From an uncultured Planctomycetota bacterium (GTDB taxonomy: Bacteria > Planctomycetota > Phycisphaerae > Phycisphaerales > UBA5793): a DNA stretch of 57,176 bases. The stretch covers positions 1-57,176 of the forward strand of contig CAADHA010000123.1 of the NCBI GenBank assembly GCA_900696685.1, given 5' to 3'. A model generated the notes under the pieces. That model had not been told where the DNA came from, made no database searches, and saw only the letters and a program-made list of their open reading frames with translations. The position numbers were made by a program, and so were the translations under genes. This document shows positions 19,616 to 27,667 of this stretch, piece after piece (position 1 is the stretch's first letter; each line of letters starts with the position of its first letter).

Positions 19616-20299
19616 ATGGGCCTGCCGTTCTCGATCGACCTCTACGACACGCTCGGGGCTGAGATCTGCCGGGTCGGCGAACGGATGTCGCGGCAGGGCT
19701 TCTGTGCCGGAAGCGACGGCAACATCTCGGCGCGGCTCGACGATGACCTCATCCTCATCACGCCCGGCGGCGTGAGCAAAGGGCACATGCGGGCCGACTC
19801 CATGTGCGTCATTCGCGTGGCCGACGGCGAACTCATCCACGGCCGGTCGCCCAGCAGCGAGCGGGCCGTCCACCTCGCCGTCTACCGCACGCGCGACGAT
19901 GTTGAGGCAGTGATCCACTCGCACGCGCCGAAGGCGACCGTCTGGGCATGCACAGGTGAAACGCTGCCCGTGGGGATCCATCCCGAAGCGGAACTGATGC
20001 TCGGCCGCATTCCGCTTGTGCCCTATGCAACGCCCGGCACCGACCGGCTGGCGCGACTGGTGGCAGACGCACTCACCCCCAGCACCGCGGCCAGGCTCCT
20101 CGCCAGCCACGGAACCGCCACGCTCGGCGACTCGCTCGAATCCGCTCTCGCCCGACTCGAGATGCTCGAAGCCTACTGCCGCCTCGTCATCGAACTCACT
20201 CTGCTCGGCCGCATTCGCCGCCTGAGCGAGAGCGAGATGGTCGAACTGCTGGCGCTCAAGCGAGACGTATGGAACCTCCCGGACGACCGCCTTCAGTGA
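19616..20299 (+). CDS. Class II aldolase/adducin family protein
   Basis: This 227-residue zinc-dependent aldolase/epimerase-type protein resembles L-fuculose-1-phosphate aldolase and L-ribulose-5-phosphate 4-epimerase. Visible landmarks are CAGSDGNISARLDD (phosphate-binding GN.S.R), ITPGGVSKG, the zinc-binding pair HSHAPKA near residue 102 and a third histidine in LLASHGTATLG near 163. The catalytic acidic residue is probably E78 (SSERAVHLAVYR). The substrate cannot be determined. The gene stands alone, divergent from speA. Confidence 0.88.
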   Translation: MGLPFSIDLYDTLGAEICRVGERMSRQGFCAGSDGNISARLDDDLILITPGGVSKGHMRADSMCVIRVADGELIHGRSPSSERAVHLAVYRTRDDVEAVIHSHAPKATVWACTGETLPVGIHPEAELMLGRIPLVPYATPGTDRLARLVADALTPSTAARLLASHGTATLGDSLESALARLEMLEAYCRLVIELTLLGRIRRLSESEMVELLALKRDVWNLPDDRLQ

Positions 20300-20516
20300 G
20301 CAGCAGTGTGCGAGCGGGGCCGGAGGGCGGGCTGCGCCGCATCGGCAAGCCGCAATCGACCCTGGCGCCAGGCCGGCGTCTGGAATCCTTTTCCCGTCGG
20401 CACGCGTATTGTTTGTGGTCGGCCGCAATGCCCTCGGGAAGGTCCCCGCCGTGCATCCCCTGTGGCGGCCACGTTTGGTTCGGTATTTCTGCGCCTCTTG
20501 AGAGGGGGTGATCGGC

Positions 20517-21284
20517 TTGGCCACGAGTTTCAATGCTCTCTGCACCGACTTCTACATCAACCAGAAGTTGGCCCTCAAGATGGACCTGCCGACCGGCCGC
20601 GAGACGGTGCTCGACCTCTTCGACCGCATCCGCAAGTTCCGCCCGGGGATGAGCCGCTTCCACCGCTACGACGGCGAACTGGCCCTTGAATCCGCCCAGC
20701 GCGACGGCCAGTACGACTGGGTCGCCCTGCGGCAGACTGCCGCACGTTCGGGCACGGTCAACCCCGAGAGCCTCGCCGACGCTTACCAGCTCCACCGCCT
20801 GCTGCTCGAAGTCGCTCCCTTCTACCTGAGCATCAGCCCGCTCGACGTGGATTATCTCGAATTGATGTTCGGCTTCGACCTCGAAGCGCCGGGCAATCAC
20901 GATGACATCGTCTTCGAGGCCCTCTTCGCCGAGTCGCCCCTTGGGCGGGTCGTGGATTCCAACCGCCTCGTCGCCGTCGACGTGCAGCCTTACTTCACCT
21001 TTGCTCTTGATCCTGAGCGCAAGGTACAGGTGAACTTCGAGGTCAAGACGCGCGCAACGGAATCGGAGTGCGTAGAGGAAGCGCCCGGGCCGAGTGAAGG
21101 CAGACTGGAGGAGCCGATCAGCGTTTTCCTGAGCCTGCGGCCCGTCGGGCCGATCGCCAGCGTCGAGGATCTTCCGAAGATCTTCGAGACGCTGGCGTCC
21201 GCGGCGGAGCAGTTCGCCAACGAGCGGGTCATTCCGCACCTGATCATGCCCATCAATAAGGCCATCAGTTCGCGGAGCCGTTGA
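20517..21284 (+). CDS. Conserved-looking hypothetical protein
   Basis: About 255 residues, no signal peptide and no transmembrane segment. It starts ATSFNALCTDFYINQKLALKMDLPTGRETVLDLFDRIRK and has an acidic, helical body with a SPLDVDYLELMFGFDLEA segment, followed by a strand-rich part. I recognise no characterised family. The start is probably TTG at 20517, because AGAGGGGG sits eight bases before it. An in-frame GTG at 20508 overlaps that site. The next gene's GTG directly follows its TGA, so the two are likely translationally coupled. Confidence 0.7.
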   Translation: MATSFNALCTDFYINQKLALKMDLPTGRETVLDLFDRIRKFRPGMSRFHRYDGELALESAQRDGQYDWVALRQTAARSGTVNPESLADAYQLHRLLLEVAPFYLSISPLDVDYLELMFGFDLEAPGNHDDIVFEALFAESPLGRVVDSNRLVAVDVQPYFTFALDPERKVQVNFEVKTRATESECVEEAPGPSEGRLEEPISVFLSLRPVGPIASVEDLPKIFETLASAAEQFANERVIPHLIMPINKAISSRSR

Positions 21285-21578
21285 GTGTTCTTCGGCCGGG
21301 ACATGCCGGGCAAAGCCCAGCGGGCCGAGTGGGGCCGCCGTTTTGTGCAGGAGCGCAGCCCCTACGCGCTGGCAGCGGGGATGCTCGGCATCGCGGCGCC
21401 GATCGACGGCCTGATCCTCGTTCCGCTCGCCGTGGCCGCGATCGTGGCGGGAGTCATCGGCTGGCGACACATCGATCGCAACCCGGGCCTGCTCGGCAAG
21501 CGTCTGTGCATGCTCGGCGTCGTCGGCGGCTTGATCGGCTGCGCCCTGTTCATCGCGCTGCGGGTATGGTCGGGGTGA
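21285..21578 (+). CDS. Small membrane protein, DUF4190-like
   Basis: This 97-residue protein has two hydrophobic helices (ALAAGMLGIAAPIDGLILVPLAVAAIVAGVIGW and LCMLGVVGGLIGCALFIALRV) separated by a short loop (RHIDRNPGLLGKR). This helix-loop-helix layout with a glycine-rich second helix is that of DUF4190-type proteins. GTG start, directly after the preceding stop codon, with GGAG seven bases upstream. The function is unknown. Confidence 0.7.
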   Translation: MFFGRDMPGKAQRAEWGRRFVQERSPYALAAGMLGIAAPIDGLILVPLAVAAIVAGVIGWRHIDRNPGLLGKRLCMLGVVGGLIGCALFIALRVWSG

Positions 21579-21760
21579 GGGGGTTGGCCCCTCGCCGCGA
21601 TCAGGAATTGCACGCTCAATCCCAACCGACGGCGGAATGGAAGGACCCGGATCAGCGTCACCAACCGGGCTTGAAGCACGGACGCAGCGGAAAGGCGACA
21701 TCCATGCGCGATTGGCCTGTTCCCGGAGTGCTGGCGGTGACCCTCATCGTCCCAATCGGC

Positions 21761-21780
21761 TGCGATGCGATGCGATGCGG
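21761..21780 (+). repeat. TGCGA pentanucleotide tandem repeat
   Basis: Three perfect TGCGA units followed by TGCGG. The repeat lies between a signal-peptide-like reading frame starting at ATG 21704 (with GGAAAGG eight bases upstream) and the frame of the protein that follows. Removing one unit, or adding two, would fuse the two frames. Confidence 0.85.
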
Positions 21781-22170
21781 GGCGAGCGCTTGCTTGAGGC
21801 GCTTTTTACATCGGAGCAGTTTCGAAGCGCACTTGTCGAACTGGCCGAGCAGTCGTGCTTTGCGGGATTGGATGAAGGGGCCGTCATCGTCATTGTCGAA
21901 CAGCGTGACTCCGGACACGCCGCCGCTTACGTCCTGCAGGGGCGCGATGAACGGCGTTCGTTTCTAATGGACGTGACGGCGCCAATGGAATCCGGGGCTG
22001 TCGACTCGGCCTGGTCTCATAAGGGCATTGCATTGGCTGATCCGCGGTTCGCAAGAGAAGTCGTGGAAGGCTGCGGTGAGCGAACGGGCCTCTCCTACAC
22101 GCTGGCGGATGTGTGGGTCTTGGCGTGGGAGGAGATGTTTGCGTCGCGTCCGATCCGCGATTCGCGATGA
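21775..22170 (+). CDS. Hypothetical protein downstream of a frame-deciding repeat
   Basis: A 131-residue acidic protein (MRGERLLEALFTSEQF...). I recognise no family. The assigned ATG lies inside the TGCGA repeat and has no ribosome-binding site. In contrast, the out-of-frame ATG at 21704 has GGAAAGG and encodes a hydrophobic leader (VPGVLAVTLIVPIGC) with a weak lipobox-like end. One repeat unit fewer would give one protein of about 153 residues with that leader attached. The gene may therefore be off, or make an unexported form, in this sequence. Confidence 0.55.
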   Translation: MRGERLLEALFTSEQFRSALVELAEQSCFAGLDEGAVIVIVEQRDSGHAAAYVLQGRDERRSFLMDVTAPMESGAVDSAWSHKGIALADPRFAREVVEGCGERTGLSYTLADVWVLAWEEMFASRPIRDSR

Positions 22171-22243
22171 ACGTCGGACCCTTACGCACGCTCAGCCCCC
22201 TGAAATCGTGCTCACACACGCTGTTCGAATCGCGTTCGCAGCA

Positions 22244-23473
22244 TTACCCCCGTGCCAGGGCCTTGGGTCCCAATGTGACGATTGTGAACGGGCCGGCGCT
22301 TCGAGCCGCGAGGTAGGTGTTCACCTCCTTGAGCGTCACCGCCTCCAACTCGGCGCGCATCTCATCGAGCGTGCGCGCCACGCCGCGGTTGTAGAGATCG
22401 TTGGCAATCGACGACGCCCGCGCACCGGTTGACTCACCCTGCATGACGAGGCGCGACTTGAGGCCGATCACTGCGCGGTCGAACTCCGCCTGGTCCACTC
22501 CCTCGTGCAACCGCTCCAACTCCGCGAGGAGCACGTCGAGGGTTTCCTGCGCCCGCTCGGCGGTCGTGCCGGAGTAGGCGAAGAGGGCGCCGAAGTCGCG
22601 CCCCGCGGCATAGGACGCATGCACCGAGTAGCACAGCGATCGCTTCTCGCGCACCTCGGTGAAGAGCCGCCCGCTCATGCCCCCGCTGAGCACGGCCGTG
22701 GCGACGCGATGGAGTATGCTCTCGCGCTCGGGGTCGGCCGGCGCGGGTGCGGCGACGGCGATGTGCACCTGCGCGATCTCTTCCTGCACATGATGCATCC
22801 GCGGCTCGGGCCACGCCTGCGCCTTCGCTTCGACCACTTTGCCGCTCCACTCGCCGAGCAGCGCATCGAGTTGCTGTGCGACGGCAGGCCCATCGACGTT
22901 TCCGGCAAGGCCAATGATCGATCCGTCGGGGCGCGCCCACTGCCGCCACACCCGCCGCGCCTGCCCGGGGGTGAGGGCCTGAACATCCGCCTGCTCGCCG
23001 TAGCCCGAGCGGTTGAAGGGTTCGGGGAAGTGATGCTGGCGCGCCAGGAGCATGGTCCGCTGCTGGTGCTCATCGCGCAGGCCGGCGAGGGTCTGAAGGG
23101 TGAGATCGCGCACGGCCTCAAACGCTGCATCCTCGAAGCGAGGCCGCAGGACAATCGAAGAGAGGATGGGCAGGGCCTCAGCGAGGCGGTCGCCGATGAG
23201 CGTGGCGGAGATGGAAAGGTGGCGCGAGGCGACGTGGCTGGAGCGCTGCACGCCGCAGCGGTCCAGGGCGTTGGACAGGCCGCGCGAATCGAGGTCGCCC
23301 GCGCCGCGCCACAGCCACTCGGCGAGACAGGTGCTGGCCCCGACCTGCCCCGGCGGGTCGCACGAGGAGCCGACCGGCAGCAGCCAAGTGAGCGCAGCCG
23401 AACCGGCGGTGTCATGCCGTTCGACCAGCAAAGGCACGCCGCAGGCGAGATCGAATTGCTGAATGTGAGGCAT
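22244..23473 (-). CDS. M16-family (insulinase-like) protein lacking the zinc motif
   Basis: This 409-residue protein has the two-domain M16B layout. The C-terminal half carries the conserved VLSGGMSGRLFTEVREKRSLCYSV block that forms the substrate-binding R/Y pocket. At the expected HxxEH zinc site near residue 49 the sequence is TCLAEWLWRG, so both histidines are lost (Cys and Trp) while the glutamate remains. Such subunits normally pair with an active M16 partner, which is not in this window. A minus-strand TAGAAT (23511-23506) lies about 33 bases upstream of the ATG, with GCGAGGG in between. Confidence 0.85.
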   Translation of the reverse strand: MPHIQQFDLACGVPLLVERHDTAGSAALTWLLPVGSSCDPPGQVGASTCLAEWLWRGAGDLDSRGLSNALDRCGVQRSSHVASRHLSISATLIGDRLAEALPILSSIVLRPRFEDAAFEAVRDLTLQTLAGLRDEHQQRTMLLARQHHFPEPFNRSGYGEQADVQALTPGQARRVWRQWARPDGSIIGLAGNVDGPAVAQQLDALLGEWSGKVVEAKAQAWPEPRMHHVQEEIAQVHIAVAAPAPADPERESILHRVATAVLSGGMSGRLFTEVREKRSLCYSVHASYAAGRDFGALFAYSGTTAERAQETLDVLLAELERLHEGVDQAEFDRAVIGLKSRLVMQGESTGARASSIANDLYNRGVARTLDEMRAELEAVTLKEVNTYLAARSAGPFTIVTLGPKALARG

Positions 23474-23505
23474 GTCGCGGCGGCCCTCGCTGGTGGTGCG
23501 CGCCC

Positions 23506-23511
23506 ATTCTA
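23506..23511 (-). promoter_or_regulatory. Candidate -10 element TAGAAT
   Basis: TAGAAT on the minus strand, about 33 bases upstream of the M16-like gene start. A GAGGG ribosome-binding site is in the implied leader. No -35 box is convincing. Confidence 0.35.
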
Positions 23512-23629
23512 GCCGAATGGTCTGGAGAGACGGTCCGCGGGCGGTTCCGGCGCCTCGATGCTATGATGTGCCCCGGTCGTTCGGCCTGGTCGGCTCTCGA
23601 AAACGCGCACTCTTATCGGTGGAATGGCC

Positions 23630-25444
23630 ATGACTCATCCTCGACGAGCAGGCTTCACGGCTCTGGCGGCTTCGGCGCTGCTCGGCCTTGCGGCGCTCGC
23701 CGGGCTGAGCGGCTGCGAGACCGCGGCCCAGGACTTCGGCGACCTGATGAACTTCAACACGCCCACGCCCACAGAAGCGGCCTCGTGGATGTTCCACCGC
23801 GACGCCGAAAAACGCCGCATGGGCATCACGCTCATCAGCAACTCCTACTTCGGAGGCGATGAGCCGTACCTGAAGGTCTATCGCGAAGCAATCGCTGACC
23901 CCGATCCCATGGTCCGCGCCGCCTGCGCCGCGGCGCTCGGTCTGCACGGCTCACCCGAAGATGCCCCGACCCTGGCCCCGCTGCTCAAGGACACTTCTGA
24001 ACTCGTGCGGTGGGAGTCCGCCAAGGCGCTCCAGCGCCTCTACCACGAGGAAGCGGTCGGCCCGCTCATCGACGCAGCGATCAACGACGCCAGCGTGGAT
24101 GTTCGCATGGCGGCCGCCAACGCACTCGGACAATACCGCCAGCATCGCGTCCTCGAAGCGCTCATCCGCGCCCTCGATGACCGCTCCCTGGGCGTGAGTT
24201 ACCACGCGCAGCGTTCGCTGCGGATCCTGACCGGGGAGAATTTCGGATCGCATCCGTCGGCCTGGCTGGAGTGGAGCCGCCGGGTCGATCAGCCTTTTGC
24301 CAAGGCGCGCACCTACACCTACCCGGTGTACCACCGCAACGCGACCTTCCTCGAGACCTTCACTCCGATCCGCAAGCCGGCCTTTGAGGAGCCGGGCGTG
24401 CCTGCGGGCTGGCCCTACTCCGCGTCGGCCCAGGGCGAGAGTCAAGCGCCTGCCGGGCCGGGGTCGTCACGCCTCATGCGCGCCATCGTCTTTGACGGCC
24501 GGACCCTCACGTTTGACGCCCGCCGCGCCGAGCCGACGCCCGGCGACGGCGAAGCGCTTCTCCGCCCCCTCAAGGTCGGCATCTGTTCGACGGACCTCGA
24601 AATCTGCAAGGGATACATGGGTTTCACCGGCGTCCTGGGCCACGAGTTCGTCGGCGTGGTCGAGGCGGTCAGCGGACCGAACCCGCGCCGCCTCGTCGGC
24701 AAGCGCGTGGTGGGCGCCATCAACGCGGTGTGCCTCAAGTGCGACATGTGCCGCGCCGGCCTCACGACACATTGCCGCAACCGCACCGTGCTGGGCATCG
24801 CGGGGCGCGACGGCTGTTTCGCCGACCGTTTCACGCTCCCGGCGATCAATCTCGTCGAAGTGCCCGAGTCGATCGATGATGATGCGGCTGTGTTTGCCGA
24901 GCCCCTTGCCGCGGCGCTGCACGCGGCGCGGCAACTGCACCTCGAAGGCAAACCCTACATCACCGTCCTTGGCGACGGACGTCTCGGGCTGCTGACTGTG
25001 CAGGTCATGGCCCAACTCAACGCCTCCGTCCGCCTCATCGGAAAACATCCCGACAAGATGAACCTCTGCACCAAGTGGGGCATCCGCCACCGGCACGTCA
25101 GCGAGATCGGCCGCCGCGCCGACCAGGACGTCGTCGTCGACTGCACCGGCTCGGCCGACGGGCTTGACCTCGCGCTGCAACTCGTCCGCCCGCGCGGCAA
25201 GGTGCTCCTCAAGACGACCGTCGCACCCGTTGAACGAAAGGTCAATCTCGCGCCGATCGTGATCAACGAGATCGAAGTGATCGGCAGCCGCTGCGGCTCA
25301 ATCCCCGATGCCGTCAATGCCCTGGCGCGGAAGCAGGTGGACGTGGCCAGCCTGATCTCGCGCCGTTTCCGGCTCGACGAGGGCGTGAAAGCGATGCAGA
25401 CGGCGAACCAGCCGGGCGTCATCAAGGTGCTGATGGAGGTGTGA
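23630..25444 (+). CDS. HEAT-repeat lipoprotein fused in frame to a zinc-type alcohol dehydrogenase
   Basis: One uninterrupted frame encodes two unlike proteins. The first 280 or so residues have a lipoprotein signal (LAGLSGC lipobox near residue 29) and HEAT-type repeats (DPMVRAACAAALGLHGS, ELVRWESAKALQRL, SVDVRMAAANALGQYRQHRV). From an internal ATG at 24476 the sequence is a complete MDR dehydrogenase: MRAIVFDG start, GHEFVGVVE with the catalytic zinc histidine, the structural zinc set CLKCDMCRAGLTTHC, and a Rossmann segment (VLGDGRLGLLTVQV). A NAD(P)-dependent enzyme fused behind an exported lipoprotein makes little sense. The natural stop may have been lost, or the dehydrogenase may be translated from its own ATG. 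ATG 23630 is preferred over 23624 because GGTGGA is then correctly spaced. Confidence 0.8.
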   Translation: MTHPRRAGFTALAASALLGLAALAGLSGCETAAQDFGDLMNFNTPTPTEAASWMFHRDAEKRRMGITLISNSYFGGDEPYLKVYREAIADPDPMVRAACAAALGLHGSPEDAPTLAPLLKDTSELVRWESAKALQRLYHEEAVGPLIDAAINDASVDVRMAAANALGQYRQHRVLEALIRALDDRSLGVSYHAQRSLRILTGENFGSHPSAWLEWSRRVDQPFAKARTYTYPVYHRNATFLETFTPIRKPAFEEPGVPAGWPYSASAQGESQAPAGPGSSRLMRAIVFDGRTLTFDARRAEPTPGDGEALLRPLKVGICSTDLEICKGYMGFTGVLGHEFVGVVEAVSGPNPRRLVGKRVVGAINAVCLKCDMCRAGLTTHCRNRTVLGIAGRDGCFADRFTLPAINLVEVPESIDDDAAVFAEPLAAALHAARQLHLEGKPYITVLGDGRLGLLTVQVMAQLNASVRLIGKHPDKMNLCTKWGIRHRHVSEIGRRADQDVVVDCTGSADGLDLALQLVRPRGKVLLKTTVAPVERKVNLAPIVINEIEVIGSRCGSIPDAVNALARKQVDVASLISRRFRLDEGVKAMQTANQPGVIKVLMEV

Positions 25445-25544
25445 AGCCTGTCTGGTCCCGCCAACTCTGCGCGTGAAGAGTGTGTTGAGCATGTTCAACG
25501 GCGATTCGTGCGGGCGCGGCGCCCATGCTTCGGTCTCATCATCA

Positions 25545-26453
25545 TCACGTGCGTAGCGCGACGGTTCCGCTGAAGACCAGGGCCGCAAACACGGCGGCGA
25601 GGACGAGCCGGTAGACGCCGAACGCCGTCAGGCCGTGGCGGTTCAGGAACGTCACGAGCCAGCGCACCGCCAGCGCCGCCGAGACCGTCGCCACGAGCAG
25701 GCCCACGACCATCGGCCCGGCGCCGAGCGCCGTGAGTTCATCGGTGTTCTTGAGCGCCTTGTAGGCGCACGCGCCGCCGAGCGTCGGCAGGCCGAGGAGA
25801 AAACTGAACTCGGCCGCGTGGCGGGGCCTGAGGCCGAGCATCATCCCGCCGGCGATGGTCATCATCGAGCGGCTCGTGCCCGGCCACATCGCGACGCACT
25901 GAAAGAGGCCGATCCCCAGCGCCTGGAGAATCGTCAGGCTCTCGATCGTGCCCGGCGCTCCGGGGACGTCGGGTTCGAGGGGCGGGTGGCGTGGCCTCGC
26001 GCTTCGCGTGGCCATGCCGGCCTCGCTCTGACCCCTGTTTCGCCGCTTGTACCACACGTCGATGCCGATCATCCACACCCCGCCCAGCGCCAGGGCGGTG
26101 ACGACGGGGACGGGATGAAAGAGATGCTCGTCGATGAAGTCGTCGAGCAGCACGCCGAGAACGGCGGCCGGCAGAAACGCGACCACGATGTTGATGGCGA
26201 GTTTCAGGCCGGCTGCATCGCGCCCGATCAGGCCGCGCAACATCGCCGCGACGCGCGGCCAGTAGAGGCCCAGGACCGCGAGAATCGCCCCACCTTGAAT
26301 CACGATGTTGAACGCATCGACCGAGTCCTTTACGTCGGGCGCATCAAGCCCGAGCATCGCCGCGACGAGGATCAGGTGCCCCGTTGAACTGATGGGCAGG
26401 TACTCCGTGATGCCTTCGACAAGCCCGAGGATGGCGGCGTGGAGGAGGGACAT
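25545..26453 (-). CDS. uppP: Undecaprenyl-diphosphatase
   Basis: UppP (BacA) dephosphorylates undecaprenyl pyrophosphate at the inner membrane, recycling the lipid carrier for peptidoglycan synthesis. The two signature blocks are present: GLVEGITEYLPISSTGHLIL near the N-terminus and MWPGTSRSMMTI in the second half, with about eight transmembrane segments over 302 residues. A hydrophilic insert of about 35 residues (KRRNRGQSEAGMATRSARPR and on) before the second block is longer than usual. Start at ATG 26453; an in-frame GTG at 26480 would read into the upstream tandem repeat. No standard ribosome-binding site precedes the ATG. Confidence 0.93.
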   Translation of the reverse strand: MSLLHAAILGLVEGITEYLPISSTGHLILVAAMLGLDAPDVKDSVDAFNIVIQGGAILAVLGLYWPRVAAMLRGLIGRDAAGLKLAINIVVAFLPAAVLGVLLDDFIDEHLFHPVPVVTALALGGVWMIGIDVWYKRRNRGQSEAGMATRSARPRHPPLEPDVPGAPGTIESLTILQALGIGLFQCVAMWPGTSRSMMTIAGGMMLGLRPRHAAEFSFLLGLPTLGGACAYKALKNTDELTALGAGPMVVGLLVATVSAALAVRWLVTFLNRHGLTAFGVYRLVLAAVFAALVFSGTVALRT

Positions 26454-26460
26454 GGGGGGA

Positions 26461-26516
26461 AGGCAGGAGGCAGGAGGCACTAGGCATTAGGCATTAGGCA
26501 TTAGGCATCAGGCACT
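26461..26516. repeat. Heptanucleotide tandem repeat upstream of uppP
   Basis: Eight consecutive 7-base units of the form AGGCANN (variants AGGCAGG x2, AGGCACT, AGGCATT x3, AGGCATC, AGGCACT). The array ends seven bases before the uppP start codon on the complementary strand and fills the likely leader/promoter zone. The rest of the gap to pyrH (26517-26619) holds an imperfect inverted repeat (CCTGCGA/TCGCAGG at 26572 and 26595) and nothing else recognisable. Confidence 0.9.
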
Positions 26517-26619
26517 GGGGGAAGAGCATTGAGAGATTGCGTGGACGAGTGTGTTGCAGTCCGCGAGAGCGCCTGCGACTTCGCCTCGCGCCGCTCGCAG
26601 GTCCGCGTCGTCGCCCGCC

Positions 26620-27351
26620 CTACTCCTCCCCGAAGGTGATCATCGTCCCGATGGGCCTTCCTTCGACAACCGCCTTGATGTTGCCGCGCACCTTGAAGTC
26701 GAAGACGACGATGGGCACGCGCTGCTCCATGCACATTGAAAGGGCGGTGAGGTCCATGATCTTCAGTTGTGCGGAGATGGCTTCGTCGAAGGTCAGGCGC
26801 TCGTAGCGTTTCGCCTTCGGATCGCTCTTGGGATCGGAGGTGTAGACGCCGGCCACCTTCGTCGCCTTGAGGATGATGTCGCACTGAAGTTCCGTGGCGC
26901 GGAGCGCGGCCGCAGTGTCGGTGGTGCAGAAGGGGTTGCCCGTGCCTCCGCCGAGGATGATGACCCGCCCCTTCTCCATGTGCCGCAGCGCCCGGCCGCG
27001 GATGAACGGCTCGGCGACGGAAGTAATGTTGAGGGCGGAAAGAAGCCGGGCGGGCTGGCCGAGGTTGTCGAGCGTCTCCTTGAGCGCGATGCCGTTGATG
27101 ATGGTGCCGAGCATGCCCATGTAGTCGGCGCTGGCCTGCGGGATCAGGCCCGCCCCGGCCAGGGCCGCACCGCGGATGATGTTCCCGCCCCCGATGACGA
27201 CGGCGATCGCCGTGCCCGTCTCGCGCGCCGCGATGATCTCATGCGCCAGCAGGTTGAGCGAATCGGGGTCGATGCCGAGCATCCCGGCCTGAGCCAGGCT
27301 CTCGCCGGAGACTTTCAGCAGAACCTTGCGGTAACGGGGCGACTCAGGCAT
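26620..27351 (-). CDS. pyrH: UMP kinase
   Basis: This amino-acid-kinase-fold enzyme phosphorylates UMP to UDP in the cytosol. The 243-residue length is typical. KVLLKVSGESLA (phosphate-binding), VIGGGNIIRG, the UMP-binding DYMGMLGTIINGIAL, GTGNPFCTTDTAAALRA and KVAGVYTSDPK all match bacterial PyrH. AAGGA lies six bases upstream of the ATG. In many bacteria the gene sits between tsf and frr; here neither is adjacent, and the downstream neighbour is uppP, 166 bases away. Confidence 0.96.
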   Translation of the reverse strand: MPESPRYRKVLLKVSGESLAQAGMLGIDPDSLNLLAHEIIAARETGTAIAVVIGGGNIIRGAALAGAGLIPQASADYMGMLGTIINGIALKETLDNLGQPARLLSALNITSVAEPFIRGRALRHMEKGRVIILGGGTGNPFCTTDTAAALRATELQCDIILKATKVAGVYTSDPKSDPKAKRYERLTFDEAISAQLKIMDLTALSMCMEQRVPIVVFDFKVRGNIKAVVEGRPIGTMITFGEE

Positions 27352-27667
27352 GGTGATTCCTTGGACTTCGGGCCGGGTCCATTGGAGACGACGAGGGTGC
27401 GGCGGTCAAGTCCGGAGCGGTTCACGTTCGGGTCCGGCCTCCTGCCCTATAATGGAATCGTGATTGGCAGAGGGGCCGGGCGCATCCGATACGATGGGCT
27501 GCGGGGACTTGGTTGACCGCAACCGACGCACGGCAGCGGTCGTAGAGTTTCTCATGCACCGCCGGGCGCCGGGACCGCACCACCCGTCGCCGCGCGAAGT
27601 GGATGGTCTGACCGCGACGGGCGACCTCAGCGTTCCTTGCAGCCGCACCCTGCCGGCAGGATGACGC
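27352..27667. promoter_or_regulatory. Intergenic region upstream of the VWA-ExbBD operon
   Basis: This 316-base divergent region separates pyrH (minus) from the eight-gene operon (plus) and holds no convincing gene. TATAAT at 27448-27453 is the best -10 box, pointing toward the operon and implying a leader of about 210 bases. TTCACG at 27421 is the nearest -35-like sequence, but the spacing (21) is too long. On the pyrH side only its ribosome-binding site is clear. Confidence 0.35.

Noticed and set aside
26461-26516. Heptamer array considered as a CRISPR or telomere-like element
   Set aside because: Units are seven bases without spacers, and the array is internal chromosomal sequence beside uppP. 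It is a simple tandem repeat.
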